From positions 1,058,109 to 1,122,108 of the forward strand of contig CAZBRT010000001.1 in NCBI GenBank assembly GCA_964494625.1: DNA of 64,000 nucleotides, read 5' to 3'. The notes below the pieces were generated by a model that was given only the letters and a program-made list of their open reading frames with translations, had not been told where the DNA came from and ran no database searches. The stretch is from UBA2784 sp964494625. GTDB taxonomy: Bacteria; Pseudomonadota; Alphaproteobacteria; Micropepsales; Micropepsaceae. Position numbers and translations under genes: made by a program. Each line of letters starts with the position of its first letter. Positions within the stretch are counted from its first letter, which is position 1. Shown in pieces: positions 34,549 to 42,682 of the stretch.

Positions 34549-35006
34549 TGGCACCAAAGCAAAAGCTCACATTGCTTGGACGCGCGGCCAAACTGCCGGC
34601 CTCGCCCGACAAGGCGCTGCTTGAAACGGTTGCCAACCCGCATCGGGGCACGGATTACGTGATCCGCTTCGTGCAGCCCGAATTCACCAGCCTTTGTCCG
34701 GTGACGGGCCAGCCCGACTTTGCGCATTTCGTCATCGACTATGTGCCGCGTGCCCGCATCGTTGAGTCGAAGTCGCTGAAGCTCTACTTCCAGTCGTTCC
34801 GCAACCACGCCGCCTTCCACGAGGCGTGCACGATCGACATCGGCAAGAAACTCGCGGCGGCACTGTCGCCGAAATTCCTGCGCATCGGCGGCTATTGGTA
34901 TCCGCGTGGCGGCATGCCGATCGACATATTCTGGCAGATGGGCACGCAACCGCGCGGGTTGTTCATTCCCGACCAGAACGTGCCGCCCTATCGCGGGCGC
35001 GGGTGA
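34548..35006 (+). CDS. queF: NADPH-dependent 7-cyano-7-deazaguanine reductase QueF
   Basis: This 152-residue protein is the short, type I QueF that reduces the nitrile of preQ0 to the amine preQ1. The nucleophile C50 is in TSLCPVTGQPDF and the paired Asp is D57. The family signature ESKSLKLYFQSFRNH follows. The start at 34548 (ATG within TGATG after queD) was chosen; a longer frame at 34512 adds twelve residues inside queD. It ends the preQ1 cluster. Confidence 0.96.
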   Translation: MAPKQKLTLLGRAAKLPASPDKALLETVANPHRGTDYVIRFVQPEFTSLCPVTGQPDFAHFVIDYVPRARIVESKSLKLYFQSFRNHAAFHEACTIDIGKKLAAALSPKFLRIGGYWYPRGGMPIDIFWQMGTQPRGLFIPDQNVPPYRGRG

Positions 35007-35011
35007 GGCTC

Positions 35012-37180
35012 CTAGCGGCCCGGCCGGTACTCGCGTGTAATGTGCGGGCGCAGATCGCTTTCATTCAGCCAGATCGTTCGCCACTGCTCTGCTGCGAAAA
35101 GCGGTGCCTGATCGGCATAATGGGGTGACGCCTCATCGAGCGTCGCCGATCCGAAATTGTGGACCGCCTTCATCGTCACGCTGCCATCGGGCGCCCAGGT
35201 AGCGACCAGAATGTAGCTGTCGCCGCCCTTGGGCATGAGCGTGCCGTCATCGCGCAATTTCAGGCGGCGTTCGGGCGTCATTTCATACTCGACTGCACGC
35301 AGCGTATCGAAGCTGCCCGCAAGGGGTGCGGCGAAGTTGCCATGACGCATGATGTTCACTTCACGCCATTCGGGATCAATGCGCCCGAAATGCGCCATCA
35401 ATTCCTCCGCCGACCGGCGCAGATGGGCGGTGACATCGCCGCGCGGCTTTCCTTCAAAGAGCGGCAGGAGCACGGGCGTGGCTGTCATCACGGCTAGTGC
35501 CATGGCGCGCGCATCGAGCGTTGCCCGCAGGTCCCAGTCGCGCAATACAAGCTGCGCAGCGGCAAGTAGGGGATCGTCGGCGAAATCCATCGCCAGGATC
35601 TCGTTGCGCAGTTCCGCCATCAGGCCGGTTGCGCCATAGGTCGTGTCCATCTTGATGGCGATGAACTCGTCGCCTGTGATGCTGGTGTCGGCCGCGAATA
35701 ATTCAAGGAAGCGCTGCACGCGGTTGGTCACCTGTAAATCCAGCCCTTGCTCGGGCGGAAAGGACGCAGGATCAAGGCTGCCCGGGCCGCGCGTGGCAAG
35801 GAAAGGCGACGAATTTGCATTCACCAGAAAGCCGGAGGCGGGATCAACGATACGCGGCACGGCCTCGAAGGGCAGGAAGCGCGTCCAGATGAGATCGCTG
35901 CGGTCGCCGGGCAGATAGTCGTGCCAGTTGAGGCCTGGCATGCGGTCGGGGAATGTGCCGTTGTGATAGAACGCGATGCGTCCTGTGTTGTCGGCATAAA
36001 GGAAATTGAGGCTGGGCAGCGCCTGCATCCGCAAAGCCGCCTCGAACTCCGCGTGGGTCGTTGCGCGGTTGAGGCGATGGTAGGCGGTGACCTGGCGGAT
36101 CTCATCCATGCCGGCAAAGCGGATCGCATAGGTACCGTGGCTAAGGCGCAGGACCGGCCCAAAGGCCGAGTGCAGGGTCGGCTGATGAAATGTCCAGCGC
36201 AGTGGTCCCAACAGGCGCACGGTGATTGCAGCCTCGCCGACTTCAAAGTCGCGCCATGTGCCATCAAGCAGATACTGGTTTTCATTCTCCGGATTGACGG
36301 TCAGCACATAGATGTCGGCGAGATCGACGCGGTTGACCGTGTTTGCCCAGCCAAGGGCCGGCCCCGCGCCATGCAGGATGAAGGGGGAACCCGGAAAGAC
36401 GCCGCCGGTCATGTCCCAGCCCTCGTCCGATTTCACGCGCACCTCATACCAGGCGACCGGGCCTTTCCATGGCTGGTGCGAGTTGACGAGAAGGCGCGTC
36501 GCGCCATCGGCCGCACGCAAGGGCGACATGGCAGCGGCGTTGGAGCCGATGTCGTGACCATCAAGGCCCGGAAAAATGTCGGCGGTATTGCGCCCGGCGA
36601 CGGGATGGGGGCGCTCTGTCGCGCCGCCCAATTCCTCGATCATGCGGCCAAGGCCATAGAAGAAGGGCGAGCGCAGCACAAAGCCTGCCACCACATCCGC
36701 GCCTGTCACCGGCACAAGGCCGGGTACCGCGCCACCCTCATGCTCGGCGGCATAGAGATTGATGCCTGCGGCATACGCCTCCACCACGGCGCGGGTTTCG
36801 GGCGGAATGTCGGTGAGGTAGCGCGCCGCCAAACGCTCGCGAATGCCGAAGAGGTCAACCATGTAGTCGAAGCGCGCGGCCTTCTCGCCCTGCAACTCGG
36901 CAAGCCTCCCGCGCGCAAGCATGACTGTCTCGGCGATGGTCGCGAAATCATCCTCGGCATGGGCGTAGGCAAGGCCGAAGGCGACATCGGCGTCGCGACG
37001 CCCATAGATGTGGGGCACGCCAAATTCATCGCGCATGATGCGCACGTCATACTGGCCTGCAGCGGCGAGGTGCGGGGCTGGATCGAAGGAACGTGCCTGC
37101 GCATCACGGATGAGCACGATAAACGTGCCGGTCACCAGTGCAAAAAGTACAATTGCCAGAATTCGCCGCAACCAGATCAT
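35012..37180 (-). CDS. penicillin acylase family Ntn hydrolase
   Basis: This 722-residue precursor has an N-terminal membrane or signal segment (~5-25), an alpha chain, and the self-cleavage site DIGSNAAA, where S213 becomes the new N-terminal nucleophile of the beta chain. This is the layout of the acylase family that includes penicillin G acylase, aculeacin A acylase and the homoserine-lactone acylases PvdQ/AhlM. It acts in the periplasm. The substrate (N-acyl homoserine lactone, cyclic lipopeptide or beta-lactam) cannot be told from sequence alone. It converges on queF with 5 bp between stops. Confidence 0.92.
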   Translation of the reverse strand: MIWLRRILAIVLFALVTGTFIVLIRDAQARSFDPAPHLAAAGQYDVRIMRDEFGVPHIYGRRDADVAFGLAYAHAEDDFATIAETVMLARGRLAELQGEKAARFDYMVDLFGIRERLAARYLTDIPPETRAVVEAYAAGINLYAAEHEGGAVPGLVPVTGADVVAGFVLRSPFFYGLGRMIEELGGATERPHPVAGRNTADIFPGLDGHDIGSNAAAMSPLRAADGATRLLVNSHQPWKGPVAWYEVRVKSDEGWDMTGGVFPGSPFILHGAGPALGWANTVNRVDLADIYVLTVNPENENQYLLDGTWRDFEVGEAAITVRLLGPLRWTFHQPTLHSAFGPVLRLSHGTYAIRFAGMDEIRQVTAYHRLNRATTHAEFEAALRMQALPSLNFLYADNTGRIAFYHNGTFPDRMPGLNWHDYLPGDRSDLIWTRFLPFEAVPRIVDPASGFLVNANSSPFLATRGPGSLDPASFPPEQGLDLQVTNRVQRFLELFAADTSITGDEFIAIKMDTTYGATGLMAELRNEILAMDFADDPLLAAAQLVLRDWDLRATLDARAMALAVMTATPVLLPLFEGKPRGDVTAHLRRSAEELMAHFGRIDPEWREVNIMRHGNFAAPLAGSFDTLRAVEYEMTPERRLKLRDDGTLMPKGGDSYILVATWAPDGSVTMKAVHNFGSATLDEASPHYADQAPLFAAEQWRTIWLNESDLRPHITREYRPGR

Positions 37181-37266
37181 GAACGCGCGCCCCCAAGAAT
37201 GCCGTGGCGCGAGACTTGACTGATTTCCGGCAGAAGGGGAAGGGCATGCGCCCCGTCCGCGACGGC

Positions 37267-38109
37267 CTAATGCAGCATCAGTGCGGGAATGGTGACGCCC
37301 GAAAGCACGTGGCGGGTAAAGCCGCCAAAGACCGTTTCACGCATGCGGCTGTGGCCATAGGCGCCCATGACCATCATGTCGGCGCCCCATTCGCCTGCCA
37401 TCGCTGAAATGACAATGGCGGGCGGGCGTTCACCGGCGGCAACACATTTTGCCTCGGCCGGAAGCCCATGCCGGTTCAAGAGCTGGACGACACCTTCTGC
37501 TGACTCAATGTTGGCGCGCGACGGGCGTCCGTTCTCGGTGACGCTCGCCACCAGAATGCGTTTGGCACGGCGCAGGAAGGGCAGGGAAGCCGTCACCGCG
37601 CGGGCTGCCTCCGGGGCATTCTTCCAGGCAACAAGAACGGCGTCGCCCGGATTTTCGCGCGGCTTGCCGGCCAAGAGGATGGGCTTGCCGCAGGCATAGA
37701 GGATGTTGCCGACCATGGTCGCGGGCAGGCCGCCGTCAATCTGGCCATCGATCACCACCAGATCATGCCAGCGTCCGACGGTTGCAACCTCGTTCACCTC
37801 ATCGCCGGTGCGCTCGGCCCATGACATTTTTCCTTCTGGAAGCAGCTTTACCGCCTTGTCGTATTGGCCGCGCACGGTCCCGGACCGCAGGCGGTCCTCC
37901 TCCTCCAGAATCTTCCAGAGATCCGAAACAACAAGGCTGCCGCCCATCTCTGCCGTCATGGCAGCGCCGGATGCCTTGACCGCGACGTCAACCGGATCGG
38001 GATGGATGCGCAGGCATGACAGATGGGCGTCAAACAAGCGCGCCACCGCCACGCCCGTTGCGAGGGCAACATTGGCATGGCCGATTGACGGGACAAGGAT
38101 CGATTTCAC
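37267..38109 (-). CDS. universal stress protein, tandem UspA domains
   Basis: This 280-residue protein has two Usp segments; the second ends VMGAYGHSRMRETVFGGFTRHVL, the ATP-binding signature. The GTG at 38109 was chosen because it gives VKSILVPSIGHANVALAT, the usual Usp start; the open frame extends to 38379 but that part overlaps the divergent fixL. An FNR/FixK box sits 110 bp upstream. It resembles the usp gene at 29827 in length and in its C-terminal motif, so the two look like paralogues. Low-oxygen control by the adjacent FixLJK system is likely. Confidence 0.88.
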   Translation of the reverse strand: MKSILVPSIGHANVALATGVAVARLFDAHLSCLRIHPDPVDVAVKASGAAMTAEMGGSLVVSDLWKILEEEDRLRSGTVRGQYDKAVKLLPEGKMSWAERTGDEVNEVATVGRWHDLVVIDGQIDGGLPATMVGNILYACGKPILLAGKPRENPGDAVLVAWKNAPEAARAVTASLPFLRRAKRILVASVTENGRPSRANIESAEGVVQLLNRHGLPAEAKCVAAGERPPAIVISAMAGEWGADMMVMGAYGHSRMRETVFGGFTRHVLSGVTIPALMLH

Positions 38110-38218
38110 CTTTGCGACCTCTGGGCGACCTCTGGTGCGACCTCTGGCAGGATGTCGGGCGGCAGCGCCGGTGCCTGCCACCCCGAGGCCATGCTTGCCG
38201 CATTGGCATTGGCGTGCG

Positions 38219-38232
38219 TTGACGTGTATCAA
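38219..38232. promoter_or_regulatory. FNR/FixK box between usp and fixL
   Basis: TTGACGTGTATCAA fits TTGAY-N4-RTCAA exactly. Its centre is 117 bp before the usp GTG (38109, minus strand) and about 54 bp before the likely fixL ATG (38279). It could serve either gene or both, closing a feedback loop from FixK onto FixL. Confidence 0.75.
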
Positions 38233-38278
38233 ATGCACCGCACGTTTGGTGCCAGACTGGATGCCGGAGACATTTTTG

Positions 38279-39436
38279 ATGCATGCCTTGCTGCAGGGCG
38301 CGGGTAATGACGCGCTGTTCATGACCCTGATCGATACCGCCGTTGACGGTATCGTCGTCATCGACGTGTCCGGCAACATTCAGGTCTTCAATCCCGCCTG
38401 CGAGCGCCTGTTCGGCTATGCGCCTGCGGACGTGCTTGGAAAAAATGTAGCCATGCTCATGCCGCCACCCTATCGCGGCCTGCATGCGCACTTTGTCGGC
38501 AAATACGTCAAGACGGGTGAGGCCAAGATCATCGGCATCGGGCGGGAAGTTGTCGGCCAGCGCAAGGATGGCTCGACCTTTCCGATGTATCTTTCGGTCG
38601 GTGACGGAACGCTGCACGGCGCGCGCATTTTTGTCGGCATCATCCACGACATCACGGCGCGGCGCGACATGGAGCGCCGCCTTGCCACGATCCAGAACGA
38701 GCTTTCGCATATCGGCCGGGTCGGCGTGATGGGCGAGATGTCGGCGGCACTTGCCCATGAACTCAACCAGCCGCTGGCGGCGGCACTCAATTACGCCAAT
38801 GCTGCCAAGCGCCTGATTGCAGTCCAGTCGGGTTCAGTGCCGGGGGGCGATGCGCGCGTCGCCGAGATGGTCGACAAGGCGGCAGCCCAGATTTCGCGGG
38901 CAGGCGATATTCTCAAATCGCTCCGGGCTTTTGTCGCCAAGGGCGAATCCGCGCGTGGCCGCGAAGACGTGAACGGCCTTGTGGATGAAGCGATCGATTT
39001 CTGCCTGAGCGATTTGCGCGACCACATGATCCATGTGGAGCGGAAACTTGCCGGACACCTTGCGCCAGTGGTGATGGACCGGATCCAGATCCAGCAGATC
39101 ATCGTCAATCTCCTGCGCAATGCGCTCGATGCGCTTGCCGGTCAGGAGACACGCGAGATCACCGTCATGTCGCGGGCTGCCAAGGCGGGCACGCGCGACG
39201 CGGTCGATATCCTGGTGGCAGACAGCGGGCCGGGCGTGCCGGCCGAGGTCGTGTCGCGCCTGTTCGAGCCCTTCACCACCAGCAAGCCTTCCGGACTGGG
39301 CGTCGGCCTTGCGATCTGCCGGTCCATCGCGCACGCCCATCATGGCGAAATTTTCCATTCTCCGGATGACGCGCTGGCACTTGGCTGCCGCACCTGCTTT
39401 GTGCTGCGGCTTCCGCTTCTGGGGCAGTCCGAATGA
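38279..39436 (+). CDS. fixL: oxygen-sensing haem PAS histidine kinase FixL
   Basis: This 385-residue soluble kinase begins with a PAS domain (~12-130) very similar to Bradyrhizobium FixL. The haem ligand His200 corresponds to H69 (LHAHFVGKY), and distal Arg220 corresponds to R89 in IIGIGREVVG, with the same 20-residue spacing. The phospho-accepting H160 is in ALAHELNQPLAA. The ATPase part has N in LLRNALDAL, DSGPGVP and GLGVGLAICRSI. Oxygen on the haem should switch the kinase off. The Met at 38279 was preferred; 38261 is an alternative. The open frame back to 37703 is antisense to usp and not used. fixJ overlaps its stop by 4 bp. Confidence 0.95.
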   Translation: MHALLQGAGNDALFMTLIDTAVDGIVVIDVSGNIQVFNPACERLFGYAPADVLGKNVAMLMPPPYRGLHAHFVGKYVKTGEAKIIGIGREVVGQRKDGSTFPMYLSVGDGTLHGARIFVGIIHDITARRDMERRLATIQNELSHIGRVGVMGEMSAALAHELNQPLAAALNYANAAKRLIAVQSGSVPGGDARVAEMVDKAAAQISRAGDILKSLRAFVAKGESARGREDVNGLVDEAIDFCLSDLRDHMIHVERKLAGHLAPVVMDRIQIQQIIVNLLRNALDALAGQETREITVMSRAAKAGTRDAVDILVADSGPGVPAEVVSRLFEPFTTSKPSGLGVGLAICRSIAHAHHGEIFHSPDDALALGCRTCFVLRLPLLGQSE

Positions 39437-40065
39437 GCGGCGAGGCCGTCTTCGTCGTTGATGATGATGGCGATGTGCGGGATTCGCTCTGCGCACTTCT
39501 GACAGCAGGGGGGTATGCGTGCACGGGCTTTGAAACCGCCATGGCATTCCTTGCAGCCCTTGACCGGATGCTGGCGCAAGGGCCGCTGTCCACGCCGGCC
39601 TGCCTTGTGACCGATGTGCGGATGCCCGGTATGGACGGGCTTGCCCTGCAGGACGAGATCATGCGGCGGCGCATCAACCTGCCGGTCGTCGTCGTGACGG
39701 GACATGCCGACGTGCCCCTGGCCGTGCGCGCGATGAAGGGGGGCGCCATGGATTTCATCGAGAAGCCCTATGACGATGAAGCCATGATGCAGGCGGTTGC
39801 GCGGGCACTCAAGGCTGCGGGGTCCAGTCAGGCGCAGGCCAATGCCGCCCAGCAGGCGCAGGCGCGGCTTTCCACGCTGACCCAGCGTGAGCGGCAGGTG
39901 CTTGATCTCCTGGTCGCGGGGGCCGCGAACAAGCAGATCGCCTTTGAATTGGACATTTCGCCACGCACGGTCGAAATCCACCGGGCGCATGTCATGGACA
40001 AGATGGCGGCCAAGAGCCTGTCCGACCTCGTGCGTATGGCACTGGCGGTCCGGGCCGCCGAGTGA
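39433..40065 (+). CDS. fixJ: response regulator FixJ
   Basis: This 210-residue regulator has a receiver domain (VVDDDGDVRDSL, phospho-acceptor D61 in VTDVRMPGMDG, switch Lys in FIEKPY) and a LuxR-type HTH (LTQRERQVLDLLVAGAANKQIAFELDISPRTVEIHRAHVMDKM). It is the partner of FixL, with overlapping genes. In rhizobia and Caulobacter, phosphorylated FixJ activates fixK when oxygen is low. A candidate FixJ site stands in front of the next gene, which encodes FixK. Confidence 0.95.
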   Translation: MSGEAVFVVDDDGDVRDSLCALLTAGGYACTGFETAMAFLAALDRMLAQGPLSTPACLVTDVRMPGMDGLALQDEIMRRRINLPVVVVTGHADVPLAVRAMKGGAMDFIEKPYDDEAMMQAVARALKAAGSSQAQANAAQQAQARLSTLTQRERQVLDLLVAGAANKQIAFELDISPRTVEIHRAHVMDKMAAKSLSDLVRMALAVRAAE

Positions 40066-40095
40066 CGGTCATTGTCGCCCGTTGTCGCGACGGCA

Positions 40096-40102
40096 TACGT
40101 AG
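40096..40102 (+). promoter_or_regulatory. candidate FixJ binding site upstream of fixK
   Basis: TACGTAG, followed after a few bases by CCCCTAAGGG, resembles the core of FixJ sites at rhizobial fixK and nifA promoters. It lies 90 bp before the fixK ATG, downstream of fixJ. The match is short, so support comes mainly from the gene order. Confidence 0.5.
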
Positions 40103-40191
40103 AATCCCCTAAGGGCTAAACCTGAATGTTCACAGCCGCCTGACAAGGCCAGCATCCCCCCGACACTTGAGCGCGACTCGCGGGGGACATC

Positions 40192-40935
40192 ATGGGTGCG
40201 AACTTCACACTGGAACGCCAGAACATCCGGCCGGTCGCGCCTGCCCAGACGGTCCTGCGCGACTTGCCCTCCGGCGGCGTTGTCCCTTGCGATGTCGGCA
40301 TCGCCGTGCTGGAGCGCGCGGCGGGCCTTATCCACTTCAAGCGCAACCAGATGATTTTCAGCGAAAGCGATGCGGCGGCGCATGTCTATCGCGTCCAGTC
40401 GGGTTGCGTACGGCTGACCCGGCTCACGCCCGACGGCCGCCGCCAGATCAGCGCCTTCCTTCATGCGGGTGACTGGTTCGGCTTCGAATGGATCAACGCC
40501 TATGGCGTCAATGCCGAAGCGGTCAGCGATGTGTGCCTCCAGTCTGTGCCGCGCCGCATCATGGAGCGGATGGCGCGCGAGGACACACGGATCGCTTCCT
40601 TCTTCCACGGACTGCTGGCCGAACGCTTTGCGCAGGCGCAGGATCACGTCATGGTCCTTGGCCGCCATACGGCGCGCGAGCGCGTGACAGGCTTCCTGTT
40701 GTCCTTGGCGGCCCGGATTTCACACGGCCCGGATGGTGTCCTGGAACTGGCGATGGGTCGCCAGGACATCGCTGATCATCTGGGACTGACCATCGAGACG
40801 GTCTGCCGGGTGCTTCACGACTTGCGCAAGCAGCGGCTGGTGGGCGTGCCCGACATCCACCGGCTTGAGCTTTTGAATGTCGACGGGCTTGCAGCCATGG
40901 TCGAAGGGGCTGTGCAGGTTCCGGAAGCCGCCTGA
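40192..40935 (+). CDS. fixK: Crp/Fnr family regulator FixK
   Basis: This 247-residue protein has a cyclic-nucleotide-type beta-roll (~45-150) and a Crp-type winged helix at the C-terminus. The recognition helix LTIETVCRVLHDLRKQ carries the E-x-x-x-R pattern of proteins that bind TTGAT-N4-ATCAA. It lacks the N-terminal Cys cluster of Fnr, so it is not an oxygen-sensing FeS protein; oxygen input would come through FixLJ. Two matching boxes occur in this window, both in front of usp genes. This is the expected last step of the FixL-FixJ-FixK cascade. Confidence 0.9.
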   Translation: MGANFTLERQNIRPVAPAQTVLRDLPSGGVVPCDVGIAVLERAAGLIHFKRNQMIFSESDAAAHVYRVQSGCVRLTRLTPDGRRQISAFLHAGDWFGFEWINAYGVNAEAVSDVCLQSVPRRIMERMAREDTRIASFFHGLLAERFAQAQDHVMVLGRHTARERVTGFLLSLAARISHGPDGVLELAMGRQDIADHLGLTIETVCRVLHDLRKQRLVGVPDIHRLELLNVDGLAAMVEGAVQVPEAA

Positions 40936-40948
40936 GTCGAGAGCTGGT

Positions 40949-42133
40949 TCAACGGCCAAGGCCCCAGGACTGAAAGCGGTAGGCGACATCAGGATCGCGC
41001 GTGAGCGCGCGGGCGATGTCGTTGTCGCCGCCTTCGACATCGCCCAGCCTGACGCGCGCCAGGCCGCGCATATAGAGGACATCGGCCGATTCAAGCTTGT
41101 CGCGCATCAGGGCATCGGCTTCATTGCGGGCGGCCTCGAATCGCCCCAGTTTCATATAGACAAAAATCCGGTTTGCCTTGAATGAGCCATTGCCGGGCGC
41201 CAGCGCGATGGCGCGCTCGCATTCGGCCAGTGCGGTTTCCAGCCCGAGGTTGCGTTCCGCCCGCAACCAGCATGACGCGTCGCGATAGTCGGCCTCGTTT
41301 TCGCGGTCGTGGACAATGGCATAGGCGATATCTTCCAGCGCCTTGCGATTGTCGCCGAAGCCCGCGTGCAACATGCCACGCCAGTAAGCCGCGTCGCCAC
41401 GTCCGGGATCTATGGCCAGCGCAAGCGAATAGTCGCTGAGCGCTGCCGCCCTGTTTTTCAGTCTCTCGTTTGTGACCGCCCGGTCATAGGCCGCATCCGC
41501 ATTGGCGGGATCAAGTTCCAGCGCGCGGGTGAAGTGGGCCAACGCCGCCTCCATCTCGCCCTTCCCGAAAAGGACAACGCCCATGCCGACAATGGCATCG
41601 TCGTCTTCGGGCACGCGGATGAGCGCGTTGCGATAATCGCACATGGCCTCGTCACTGTTGCCAAGACCCTCATTGGCGCGACCCCTGTTGTACCAGACCC
41701 AATGGTAGGCGGGGTTGAGCGCAATCAGCGCGTCGAAATCGGCCAGTGCCTTGGCATGTTCGCCAATCATGAGATGCGCCTCACCCCGGAGCGACAGCGC
41801 GAGTTGGTGTCGCGGTTCCAGCACCAGCGCGAAACTGTAGTCGCGGATCACCTGTTCGTAGTCCGCCTTCTGGAAGAAGGCATAGCCGCGACGGAGATGG
41901 AGCATTGACCGGAATGATGGCGCGAGCCCCTCAATCGCCATCAGGCGGCTGCAAGCCGCAATCGTAACTTCGGGCACACCACCCCAGTCCATGCAGACCG
42001 CCCGGTCGTCAGCGCGGGCCGTGCCGACAAAAGGCAAAAGGGTGAGCGCGGCTGTGGCAATGACCACAGCCCGGCGGCAAGCCCGCCAATATTCCCGCGC
42101 GACAATTGCCACTTCCCCCATGGCCGCAAGCAT
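40949..42133 (-). CDS. exported tetratricopeptide repeat protein
   Basis: This 394-residue protein has a signal segment (VVIATAALTLLPFVGTARA, ~22-40) followed by about eight TPR units, for example ALALSLRGEAHLMIGEHAKALADFDALIALNP and AAYDRAVTNERLKNRAAALSDYSLALAIDP. The N-terminal mature part has a Cys pair (VCMDWGG, IAACSRL). It is probably a periplasmic scaffold for protein contacts; no enzyme domain is seen. It converges on fixK with 13 bp between stops. The Met at residue 5 could also be the start. Confidence 0.85.
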   Translation of the reverse strand: MLAAMGEVAIVAREYWRACRRAVVIATAALTLLPFVGTARADDRAVCMDWGGVPEVTIAACSRLMAIEGLAPSFRSMLHLRRGYAFFQKADYEQVIRDYSFALVLEPRHQLALSLRGEAHLMIGEHAKALADFDALIALNPAYHWVWYNRGRANEGLGNSDEAMCDYRNALIRVPEDDDAIVGMGVVLFGKGEMEAALAHFTRALELDPANADAAYDRAVTNERLKNRAAALSDYSLALAIDPGRGDAAYWRGMLHAGFGDNRKALEDIAYAIVHDRENEADYRDASCWLRAERNLGLETALAECERAIALAPGNGSFKANRIFVYMKLGRFEAARNEADALMRDKLESADVLYMRGLARVRLGDVEGGDNDIARALTRDPDVAYRFQSWGLGR

Positions 42134-42253
42134 AGGATGAAATCAGGCAGCAGGAAAAGTCCTGCGGCTCCTCCTTTCATTTGCCCGGCATTGGGGCTAG
42201 GAAGCCCGGCGCCTTAACCACTTGCTGGCTCAAGATTGGCCCAAGACCGTTCC

Positions 42254-42676
42254 ATGATCCGCGTGACCGACACGATCACACTTGACCCCGCCGAGATCGG
42301 CGAGAGTTTTGTGCGCGCGTCCGGCCCCGGCGGCCAGAACGTCAACAAGCTCTCAACCGCCGTCATGCTGCGGTTTGATGTGAAGAACTCGCCCTCGCTG
42401 CCCCCAGGCGTGAAGGAGCGATTGATCGCGCTGGCCGGCAAGGCGGTCACGCGCGATGGCATCCTTGTCATCAAGGCGCAAACCCACCGCACGCAGGAGC
42501 GCAACCGGGCGGATGCGGTCGAGCGCTTGATCGACATGATTGCGCGCGCCGCCATTGTTCCGAAAGTCCGCCGGGCGACCAAACCCAGCCGTGCGGCAAG
42601 GGCGCGGCGGGTTGAATCCAAAAAGGCGCGTGGCGAAATCAAGTCCATGCGCGTCAAGCCGCGCACGGATGATTGA
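42254..42676 (+). CDS. arfB: peptidyl-tRNA hydrolase / ribosome rescue factor ArfB
   Basis: This 140-residue protein has the class I release factor GGQ motif in RASGPGGQNVNKLSTAV and a basic C-terminal tail (KPSRAARARRVESKKARGEIKSMR) that enters the empty mRNA channel. It frees stalled ribosomes by hydrolysing peptidyl-tRNA without a codon in the A site (E. coli YaeJ type). The ATG at 42254 was preferred over a TTG at 42236. It is followed 6 bp later by an ABC-F gene, so both may be co-transcribed and both act on ribosomes. Confidence 0.94.
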   Translation: MIRVTDTITLDPAEIGESFVRASGPGGQNVNKLSTAVMLRFDVKNSPSLPPGVKERLIALAGKAVTRDGILVIKAQTHRTQERNRADAVERLIDMIARAAIVPKVRRATKPSRAARARRVESKKARGEIKSMRVKPRTDD

Positions 42677-42682
42677 TCAGAC

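Noticed and set aside
37703..38278. 192-codon N-terminal extension of FixL
   Set aside because: It is antisense to the usp gene, has Ser/Arg-rich random composition, and the PAS domain needs no extension. The FixK box would fall inside it.
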